A stretch of 64,000 bases of DNA from Schistosoma haematobium (taxonomy: Eukaryota > Platyhelminthes > Trematoda > Strigeidida > Schistosomatidae): positions 11,600,152 through 11,664,151 of the forward strand of contig NC_067197.1 in NCBI RefSeq assembly GCF_000699445.3, written 5' to 3'. Below are positions 57,701 to 64,000 of this stretch, piece after piece. How positions within the stretch are numbered: the stretch's first letter is position 1; every line of letters starts with the position of its first letter. The position numbers and the translations under genes were made by a program. Under the pieces are notes generated by a model. The model worked only from the letters and a program-made list of their open reading frames with translations, was not told the DNA's origin and did not search any database.

Positions 57701-60700
57701 ACGCGTATACAGCCTCTGCCAGGGAAGTCCTACCCAATGCCTTCTCGTGGCATTATTGTTGTTTACGAAATTAAGAGGACGGAAAGCGAATGTCCGGCGC
57801 TTTAACCGGATTCCAAACCAATGGTACACATGGGCTCCAGTATCCTGAGGGAACAAATGGCGTATGAACCAATCGTTGGTCACCGGCTACCACGGGACTG
57901 CATCTCCTCACGATACTCTACTGCCTTGTGGGTCAAACTTTTAGGTCAAAGGCTCCGGGTGTGGACCCCTAAGAAAACCATCTGCTTCGGTCTGGGCACC
58001 CGGGCAGTATCACAGCCCTCACACAAATCGAATGATTTATGTGGCGCATATCTACTTGGTGCCTCCTTGTACCAATGTTTATGTGTTTAAATAAATAATA
58101 ATAATAAAATAATACTGCTGCACCACTACGTCCATTTTTCAACTGAGCTATATAGTTTTGATTTGTTGTTTACGACTTAATATGTGAGTAGCTAAATCGT
58201 ATAGATCAACTTATCAGAAAGTATTTGGAAACCGAATATATAAAATATTACATTTATTACTGAAGTTCATAATAATAATAACGTCTAGGTATATGTTACT
58301 TAAAACGTTAAATTACATCTATGAATGACACTCTAACATGTATAATCAACTTAGTATAGCTTTTGAAGTTAAGTTTTGTTAAATTTCAATCCTTTTTAAT
58401 TATTACTCACTGAACATTGAAATAATACTGAATCATAGTTTTTTGTCAAATTCGAAATTTTTTGAACCTACTCACCATCAGTTTCAAATGTTGATTTTTG
58501 TTTAGTCACTTGGGTTTGCGAAGCATGTCTATAGGCCTCTAGTGAATATATCATTTGTGTTATTATGACCATGATTCATATATGTGCAGTCAGTCAGTCA
58601 GTAACAACGTAGAACTTCGTACGTACGTACATCAGTTCGAGTTGCCACACCACATTAGCACAGAGATGCAGTGGTCGGTTCAAATCCCGTAGTGGTAGAG
58701 ATAATAAGAGTATAAGCAGTAATCAGGAAAATTAGTGTTTGGAGATGTTATTTAAAGAGTATAATCCAGTGAAATAAATTTGGAAAGAGAAAAAAAAGAA
58801 GGGGACATAAAGAAATCAGAAGATTAGAATTTGGGAGAACACAGAGAGTGGATGCACCTGCGCCATTGCAAACGATTTTGAGCCATGTCATTCAGGTTCT
58901 CTAACCATCGGTTGCTATCATCTCGCGGTCCCCAACCAGGTAGTCTACACCTACCAACATGACTCAGTTCACTTGTCAGTGACTTCATGGACTTGTGCCA
59001 TGTTTCGGTTTGGCCGCCCCTAGCTTTCTTCCAACCTACTCCTATACCACTGAACATAGCACGTCGAGGCAGTCGGTCGTTGGGCATACGTAACACGTGT
59101 CCCAGCCATCTCAACTGATGAAGTTTCCCCACTTCATCAATCGATTTGCCATCCTTACCTAGTACCCGTTTCCTAACTACTGCGTTACTTACTCGATGGT
59201 CCCGGGATATACGAGCAATGTTTCTAAGACACCTATGATCAAATACTAGTAATCTACGGATATCCTCTACTCTTACCGGCCATGTTTCACTGCCATAAAG
59301 TAGGACGGAACGAACTGCTGCGCAGTAAACACGTCCTTTGGTTGATAGACGGATATCTCGCCTACGCCATAAATGACGCAAGTTGGTAAAAGCTAGTCGA
59401 GCCTTCTGTATCCGTGCTGAGATTTCGTCACACACCAGACCACAAGGGCTGATGAGTTCATATATGTGCTCAATCCAGTATATTTTATTCTTGTCTATCA
59501 CTCATGATAAAAGGTCTTACGTTATCTATAGCTGGCTGTTGGTCTACTATAAATTAACATTTTTTTCCCGTTTTTATTTTGAAACTTAGCTTTGAAAGTA
59601 ATGGGTTACGTATTTTCCGATTTCTTCTGCTTTCTGGACCTTCAAATTTAGAAGAGGTGAATGAATACTAGTTTTGATGCTCAACTTTTCAGTAGTTTCG
59701 ATATGAGTACATATTTTCATTTTGTTTTCCTTCGTAATAAATTATCTTATTTTGGTGATGATCCTTTTTCATAAAATAATCACACATTCATAAAATATCT
59801 TGTTTATGCTTACTTTGATGGATTGTGGTCGATTATTATCGTTTTGAAATATCTAATGTTCGGTTTATTGGTTAAACCCCTTTTTATGGACAACAATTTT
59901 TACATAAATTTATCCATAGTGTAATAATAGTTATGTTGTTTTTATAGAAGCATCAAAATATCATTATTAGAGTTTGTTTTCGTTTAAATAGCACACAGCG
60001 AAATAACATTCACTTTTTTCGAACAATGTCTATGTGGACACTGTTGTATGGCTTAAAGTGGAGTGCTTGAATTTTTAAATAATTACCGAAATGCACTAAA
60101 TTAAGTAAAGTTATGTACTACTGGGTACATTTTATCAGTAACACAACCGAAACACCCTGAAATAATAATATTTCAACTAGGTTTACGTTTTATTAAACTC
60201 TTTCAATTATTGGAAAATGGAATATGCTTTGTTAGATCAATGAATTTCGATCAGCATTAAAGTATCGTTAACATGACACTAATTACTATCAAACGATCAT
60301 TTAATTTATGTTTATTTTTTTATAACTGACTATTTTAAACGAGATATTTTCATTCTGGTATAAATTGACTGCCATGATGTTGAAAGGAAAGTAGTAGTTT
60401 CGCTGTTTTGATCATCACATTTCTAAATGGCCAAATTACTATGAGCATTATCACAGTTGTATGAAAGAGAACACTTTCTTGATTCATCGACCACATTGCA
60501 ATTAATTAGCATAAAGCTTCATTTTCATTTTGTTTTGTAAAATGTTTTCACTTAATGTTATCTACTTTCCGAATTAATCATATTATTTCATTTTTGTATT
60601 GGTTGTTTGAATCTTCGCATTGATGTTTAGGACTACAACTGACCAGTCTCTTATTAGTATATATGCATCCTATGCGGATTGCCTCAATATCCCTTTAAGT

Positions 60701-60731
60701 CACAAGTATTATAAGCAGATATCGTATTATC

Positions 60732-60762
<31 letters not shown>

Positions 60763-62589
60763 GATTTATTTTCATTTCTTACTCTTTATTTTAGACTTCT
60801 AGAAATTATCTCTACATCTCGCTTGTTCTTTTATAGTTAACTTCTTAATTATACAATTAAGTGTTGAATTTCCTTTCTTGCCATCATTTTTTCTTTTGTT
60901 AAATCATTTTCATTGTGTTCTCTATAGGTTGAACGAAAAGTATTGCTTCCCCAAAGTGATTTCCGACGAATACTACCACGTATGGTATCTATGGGACTTA
61001 TTACAACAACTGTAAGTTGTAATTTACATATTGACTTATGCATAAATGTTACCAATAGTTTTACTAATATTGAGATTGTGGAAAATGTTTATGGCTCAGG
61101 GTAATGATTTCCAGGATGTTTCATTCTGTGAGCTGGATGGTTTGATCATTAAGTTTACATTATCTTTGCCGACAATACCATCACTACAGACGTCAATAAG
61201 AAATGAATTGTTAGAATTTCTCCACAATATTGACTATCTCCTTGTTCTGTTGACCGAGAAGAATTTGTTTGGTTGTTATCCATGCGTGTGCGTGGGCGTT
61301 ATTCACATGGTTGTTTTGATTGTTTCCACCTATAACCTTGGGGTTGTTTATCCTTTTCCTGACTAGTTGGTGGATTAGGCTAATTTCAATGTCTATTGAT
61401 TGATCTGTTACCAGAGTGTCATGCTTCTAAGAATTCACTAGCTTTCTTTATGTGCCTTCTGTCCAGTATCTTAACAGTTTTTCAATTGAAATCATGTTCA
61501 TGGTTGTTCATATGTATTGGTTTGAAAGAAGTTGTTTCTTGGCATTTAACTACTAGATGGTGTTCATGTAGACGTAGACGGAGCAGGTGATCGCTTTGGC
61601 CTGTTTAGGGCTTCTCATAATTACTGAAAATGATGTTTTTTTTAATGTGTTGTAATTTGGTCTGGATAACATCCATATTGTTTTAATGGCCGAATCGTTC
61701 GTATAAGTTTTATTACAGATCCTTCAAGCCGTCGATTAGTCTAACGATTATTACATATATCTTTACAGTGTCTTTGGAATTACGGTAAAAAAGTGTTGTG
61801 TATTGGAATAACGAAAAATCAATGATAAAATGTAGGCTGCAGCCGTTGGTAATCATTCCTGTTGTGTCCCATACTAAAGCGAAACAAACTGTCCAGTGCT
61901 TCGCAGTCTTCAATAGTTTTCTGACTAAGGTCAGTTCATGAAATAAATTATAAAACTAGGGAGATAGTTGAATTCTTTATAGAAAATCTCTAAAGCTGAT
62001 AAAAACTGGTTAACATTAATTCCGTTGCTACATAATTATCAATTTAGGGAAATAAACTTCAAATATTATGAAACTTTAGTTTTAATTAAGTTGCTTCTGT
62101 ATTATAGAATAAATTGACTTGGTTTATAAATACAAATTATTAAAATCTAGTTTCGTGGCCTTGATGCATTGTTCTCACTTCGAGATTTGATGTTCTTTAG
62201 CTGTGTAACTTGCTGAATAGTTAGTTTTTGTTCTTGAAGGAAATCATTTTTAAGGGCAATTGAATAGTTATATATATATTCATCTTCTATTAATCTATAA
62301 ATATATTAGGAACTATCGCGAACAAAGGAATACACAGCAGACACTATCTTTTGTTTGTATTCCATCAATTTGTTGCAAGTTGCTCGATTGGTAATTGAAC
62401 TTTCACAACATGAGGTTTATCGTATCTCTTTGCGTCGTGATTATGAATTTTCACAGAAAAGGTATGCTATTTAATTTGCTTTGTTGTGTTGATTTTTAAA
62501 GCGTGTAATATGATATTACTCATTGTTGTCACATCTAATTTTCAGTCATTGATAATATCTTCATCTAAAAGAATCTGAAGTTCTTGTAG

Positions 62590-62671
<82 letters not shown>

Positions 62672-63255
62672 CTTAAACGTTAATACTGTTGGATCTCGAC
62701 TCAGTGGTCTAGAGGTCAAGTGTTTGTGCGCGAGACCGGAGGTCCTAGGTTTGAATTCCGTGTGTATGGTCGTGGATACGCACTGCTGAGAAGTCTCATA
62801 GTAGTACGAAACGGTCATCCAGTGCTTCCAGGCTTTTGTTGGTGGCCCAACATTGATCGATTCATGGTCTCAATGAAACTCCAACAATCTCCACAACCCT
62901 ATACTTACAATTCTTAAAAATTGTTATCTCTATTATTCAAACCTTGATATCGATGACTTGTCTGTCAAATTGATGATCCTATAAATTGAAATCATTGTCA
63001 AATATCTGTACTTGTGATAGTTGTATATATGTTTTCCCTTTTCAGTCGTCTAATTGAACAACGTTACCGTATTGAATCTCTTATCCTGCAACATCAGGCT
63101 AAGTTGAATGAATACAACGAATCATCGTCTAGTGCATCTCTAAATGATTCGAATGAGTCTGAATCACAACACAAAGAAAGTATAGAATCTTTGAAATCTT
63201 CAATAACACCTTCTGAACTGCATCAATTAACAGTTTTGTCAGATAAATTATCTAA
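48558..63255 (+). CDS. POLR3C: RNA polymerase III subunit RPC3 (POLR3C/RPC62), incomplete at the 3' end
   Basis: Exons: 48558-48718, 48911-49044 (or 49050), 49092 (or 49071)-49310, 50397-50506, 52867-52971, 53084-53185, 55006-55074, 56074-56125, 56185-56213 (tentative), 59590-59656, 60928-61011, 62310-62461 and 63046-63255. The final exon lies beyond the window. Family matches: [15 protein letters not shown] near the start; [37 protein letters not shown]; basic [121 protein letters not shown]. Known role: with RPC6 and RPC7 it forms the pol III-specific subcomplex, built of winged helices, that helps initiation on tRNA and 5S genes in the nucleus. About one exon is missing between 56213 and 59590. 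Confidence 0.88.
48911..49044 (+). CDS. POLR3C: POLR3C exon 2
   Basis: Acceptor tcatttag before 48911. Encodes [20 protein letters not shown], then [20 protein letters not shown]. Ends one base into a codon at gtaaac (49045); a second donor at 49051 is also in phase. Confidence 0.78.
49092..49310 (+). CDS. POLR3C: POLR3C exon 3
   Basis: Acceptor at 49091 (ataaag) or, in the same frame, at 49070 (ttcttcag). Encodes [32 protein letters not shown] and a Ser/Glu-rich run to KDDIC. Donor gttagt at 49311, phase 1. Confidence 0.75.
49311..50396 (+). other. POLR3C intron 3
   Basis: About 1.1 kb between donor gttagt and acceptor aatttag. Holds repeat S copy 4 at 49970-50335. The 49311-49969 stretch shows nothing assigned. 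Confidence 0.7.
49970..50335 (+). repeat. Repeat S, copy 4, 5'-truncated
   Basis: Plus-strand copy beginning at the 'ctggcgtttaaaccggg' block. Contains 'aacctgattccaaatcaa', 'ttggtcaccggctaccat', 'tctcgtggattagacc' and the 3' end 'tgcttgaataaatgaataat'. Confidence 0.75.
50397..50506 (+). CDS. POLR3C: POLR3C exon 4
   Basis: Enters by completing a Glu codon and ends in phase 0 at GAG|gtgatt. Encodes [20 protein letters not shown], then the basic [16 protein letters not shown], at the place where other RPC3 proteins have a Lys/Arg-rich linker. Confidence 0.7.
50507..52866 (+). other. POLR3C intron 4
   Basis: 2.4 kb. It holds RTE copy B (51350-52551), a tRNA-like segment near 50615-50680 and a B-box-like remnant near 52660-52690 on the minus strand. 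Otherwise unassigned. Confidence 0.75.
51350..52551 (+). mobile_element. RTE-clade LINE, 5'-truncated copy B
   Basis: Flanked by 11-bp duplications with one mismatch, GTATTTATTAC (51339-51349) and GTATTCATTAC (52552-52562). Carries [15 protein letters not shown] and an intact EYADDIVLF, then the thumb to CLKNIA with a TGA stop at 51954. A frameshift follows near 52005 and the tail resumes (52064-52351). It ends in tandem GACT units. The inner 977 bp are identical to copy A on the other strand, including the stop and the frameshift. Confidence 0.92.
52867..52971 (+). CDS. POLR3C: POLR3C exon 5
   Basis: Acceptor cttcag before 52867 and donor gtaagc at 52972, phase 0 at both ends, 35 codons. 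[20 protein letters not shown] aligns with the NLDRFHQHFRDQ region of the family. Confidence 0.82.
53084..53185 (+). CDS. POLR3C: POLR3C exon 6
   Basis: Acceptor ctgatttag and donor gttggt, 34 codons, phase 0. [20 protein letters not shown] followed by a Ser-rich loop matches the family segment before the next winged helix. Confidence 0.8.
53186..55005 (+). other. POLR3C intron 6
   Basis: 1.8 kb with an RTE family 2 3' end at 53449-53650. The region 54340-54650 may be an unknown repeat. Nothing else assigned. Confidence 0.65.
53449..53650 (-). mobile_element. RTE family 2, 3'-terminal fragment
   Basis: The minus-strand frame ends [20 protein letters not shown] followed by [16 protein letters not shown] and a stop, the C-terminal end typical of the family decayed at 42260-44640. 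Confidence 0.78.
55006..55074 (+). CDS. POLR3C: POLR3C exon 7
   Basis: Acceptor ttacgacag and donor gtaatt, 23 codons, phase 0. [20 protein letters not shown] followed by DDE matches IFRSLPVGYNI...YLTLLADD of the family. Confidence 0.82.
56074..56125 (+). CDS. POLR3C: POLR3C exon 8
   Basis: Acceptor ttttgtag, then [17 protein letters not shown], ending one base into a codon at gtattc. Aligns with the LEFVGKSGD...GGMYVIN segment. Its phase-0 entry fits the previous exon. Confidence 0.65.
56185..56213 (+). CDS. POLR3C: POLR3C exon 9, tentative micro-exon
   Basis: Acceptor ccattttag and donor gtgaaa. With the preceding base it reads [10 protein letters not shown], compatible with the INLHKALASL segment. 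It is only 29 nt, after a 59-nt intron. The following exon needs two carried-over bases, so a further unseen exon must lie before 59590. Confidence 0.4.
56214..57041. other. POLR3C intronic DNA
   Basis: A worn 3' fragment of RTE family 2 (minus) lies near 56475-56580 ('gaccaggattcttcaaccaa'). Nothing else assigned. Confidence 0.45.
57042..57250 (-). mobile_element. tRNA-headed SINE with a mutated hammerhead ribozyme
   Basis: The reverse complement reads: 'ccggctcattagtttggagg' head, a B-box-like 'ggtcctggattggaatccc', then a hammerhead region in which the core CTGANGA has become CCTAGGA and GAAA has become GGAA, and the 3' end with 'catgatcccaatcaaaacc'. Same family as 62677-62900. Confidence 0.75.
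57251..57632. other. POLR3C intronic spacer between a SINE and repeat S copy 5
   Basis: AT-rich, nothing assigned. The target duplication of repeat S copy 5 is at 57623-57632. Confidence 0.5.
57633..58113 (+). repeat. Repeat S, copy 5, full length with target duplication
   Basis: Plus-strand copy flanked by perfect 10-bp repeats ACTGCTGCAC (57623-57632 and 58114-58123). Ends in an (AAT)n-type tail. Shows all family blocks, including 'cgaaatgctctcacacgg', 'tttacgaaattaagagga' and 'caccgg'. A dozen short open frames across it are chance. Confidence 0.85.
58588..59456 (-). mobile_element. RTE-clade LINE, 5'-truncated copy D
   Basis: Flanked by perfect 13-bp duplications TTCATATATGTGC (58575-58587 and 59457-59469). 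Minus-strand tail of the LINE ORF is open from [20 protein letters not shown] to CSPKF and its stop, and differs from the copy at 18933-22859 at only a handful of residues. The 3' end has tandem CAGT units. Only the last 869 bp were inserted, so there is no RT. Confidence 0.92.
59590..59656 (+). CDS. POLR3C: POLR3C exon 10
   Basis: Acceptor gaaacttag, one completing base, then [20 protein letters not shown] and EE at donor gtgaat. Aligns with RFGSRCARIFRLVLQKKHIE of the family. Confidence 0.8.
59657..60927 (+). other. POLR3C intron 10
   Basis: AT-rich, 1.3 kb. Holds an (ATT)n run at 60732-60762 and nothing else assigned. Confidence 0.65.
60928..61011 (+). CDS. POLR3C: POLR3C exon 11
   Basis: Acceptor tctctatag and donor gtaagt, 28 codons, phase 0. 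[20 protein letters not shown] then SMGLITTT matches VEDFAMIPAKEAKDMLYKML of the family, a winged-helix segment. Confidence 0.85.
61080..61640 (-). mobile_element. Penelope-like element, old 3' fragment
   Basis: The reverse complement resembles the C-terminal end of the Penelope-like frame: SSEFLEA-HSG (61400-61450), then an INRH segment and a basic tail, and an upstream GIY-YIG trace at 61560-61620. The left end repeats the 'tgagctggatggttt' motif seen at 10370 and 22890. Much more diverged than the other copies. Confidence 0.6.
61641..62309. other. Rest of POLR3C intron 11
   Basis: AT-rich, nothing assigned on either strand. Ends in the acceptor atatattag. Confidence 0.45.
62310..62461 (+). 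CDS. POLR3C: POLR3C exon 12
   Basis: Acceptor atatattag and donor gtatgc. Enters in phase 0 and ends two bases into a codon. [20 protein letters not shown], then [11 protein letters not shown] and a basic RRDYEFSQK match the IPKTPDHAPSRTFYLYTVNI segment of the family. Confidence 0.87.
62590..62668. repeat. (TA)n microsatellite
   Basis: About 39 uninterrupted TA units, in POLR3C intron 12, directly before a SINE. Confidence 0.95.
62677..62905 (+). mobile_element. tRNA-headed SINE with a nearly intact hammerhead ribozyme
   Basis: Head with an A-box-like 'ctcagtggtctagaggtcaa' and a B-box-like 'ggtcctaggtttgaattcc'. The ribozyme region at 62780-62822 has the core CTGAGAA, a stem II 'gtctcatagtagtac', the GAAAC core and 'ccagtgc' closing with the upstream 'gcactg'. 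The 3' end is 'gattcatggtctcaatgaaa'. This layout is that of schistosome Sm-alpha-type SINEs. One core base (G8) is changed to A, so cleavage is expected to be lost or weak. Confidence 0.78.
63046..63255 (+). CDS. POLR3C: POLR3C exon 13 (last in the window)
   Basis: Acceptor ccttttcag, then [20 protein letters not shown], a Ser/Asn/Glu-rich linker and [17 protein letters not shown], matching NLIERR...ITAPERQQLETLKRNVNKL. Ends two bases into a codon at gtaaga, so a short C-terminal exon remains beyond the edge. Confidence 0.88.
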
Positions 63256-64000
63256 GTAAGAACTATTTTCAACTTTTTTCACAATAATGTCTTTTAGAAT
63301 GTTTTGTTGCATGGTTTGTTTTCAGTTTATTTTAACTCACCTTGTTTTATTTCTTTATGCGCGTTTTATTGTTTGTTATTGCGTTCGATTAGTTCATTAT
63401 TGAATAAAATTTTAATGCTTCTTTGAAACACAGATTTGTCTTAATAGTATTAAACATACTTTTGTTAATTTATGGAAGCATGATTCTGCGATATACTCAT
63501 TTTTTCTAGGTTGTAAGGGTGGCATCGCCAGTTGCTGAGTTTATTTCTACTTAATCACTTACGCATGTTGCGCTTCGTAGAGGAGTATAGGCCACCCGTC
63601 AGGATCCTGCATACAACTCTGTTCTAGACAATCCTTTCCAGTTGCTACTCATCCTTTTCACATCTACTTCCGATTATCGACACAGTGTGTTCTTTGGTCT
63701 TCCTCTTTTCCATTTCCATTCAAGATTTCAAGTTAGCTCTTGCCTCGTGATGCAGTTTGGTGATTTCCGTAATGCATGTCCTATCCACCTCCATCGTATT
63801 TTCCTAATATCCTCTTGAGCTGGAAGCTGGTTTGTTTACTCCCACAGTAGGCTGTTGCTGTCGGTATCCGACCAAAGGACGTTGAGTATCTTGCATAGGC
63901 AATAGTTTATAAGTACTTGTACTTTTGATTTCATTCTGCTGCAGTAATATTTCTGTAAAAAATACCGCGAAGAATAAGCTTAAGTTGACTTTCATCGACC
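63256..64000. other. POLR3C intron at the right edge with an RTE family 2 scrap
   Basis: Minus-strand remains of the RTE family 2 tail at about 63560-63830 ('ggtcttcctcttttccattt' block). The last POLR3C exon was not found here. Confidence 0.5.

Noticed and set aside
1..64000. CRISPR arrays, rRNA genes, bacterial operons
   Set aside because: No regularly spaced repeats, no rRNA-like stretches; splice sites and element types are those of an animal genome.

Overview
The window looks like nuclear DNA of a trematode flatworm, most likely a Schistosoma species. The sequence is AT-rich. Three conserved eukaryotic genes are split into short exons by long introns, and those introns and spacers are packed with RTE-clade LINEs, Penelope-like elements carrying GIY-YIG endonucleases, LTR remnants and tRNA-headed SINEs that carry hammerhead-ribozyme relics, as in the schistosome Sm-alpha family. 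The species cannot be fixed from sequence alone.

Host genes. (1) The C-terminal 550 codons of the exocyst subunit Sec15/EXOC6 lie on the + strand in five exons, 11468-33153. The N-terminal exons were not found and probably lie upstream of the window. (2) A complete two-exon gene for WDR92/DNAAF10, a WD40 dynein-assembly cochaperone, lies on the - strand at 35816-37713, convergent with Sec15. (3) RNA polymerase III subunit RPC3/POLR3C starts at 48558 on the + strand and runs off the right edge. Its last visible exon ends at 63255, and at least one internal exon is unresolved.

Mobile DNA, left to right. 1-1.5 kb: Penelope-like copy (-). 1.5-2.0 and 4.2-4.6 kb: old RTE 3' ends. 2.28-2.72 kb: 5' LTR with a very long primer-binding site matching the 3' half of tRNA-Ser(GCU). 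4.7-5.25 kb: copy of a ~500-bp repeat (here 'repeat S'). 6.6-7.1 and 9.5-10.0 kb: inverted pair of a second LTR family. 10.3-10.75 kb: Penelope-like pieces. 13.0-14.3 kb: ~200-bp inverted repeat. Sec15 intron 2 holds a nested stack: an old RTE 5' relic hit by a 74-bp repeat S fragment, and beside it a Penelope-like element hit by a nearly full-length RTE, with target-site duplications at each of these insertions. More LTRs lie at 27.5, 40.0 and 41.7 kb. A second, decayed RTE family is at 42.3-44.6 kb, with 3' scraps at 53.4, 56.5 and 63.5 kb. An inverted RTE pair (45.2-46.4 - and 51.35-52.55 +) brackets the first four POLR3C exons.

The most unusual signals are two pairs of inverted repeat copies that contain long, perfectly identical tracts (977 bp and 321 bp) with diverged ends, which looks like ectopic gene conversion, and the LTR leader derived from a mature tRNA 3' half. 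No rRNA gene, intact tRNA gene, CRISPR array or bacterial operon was seen.
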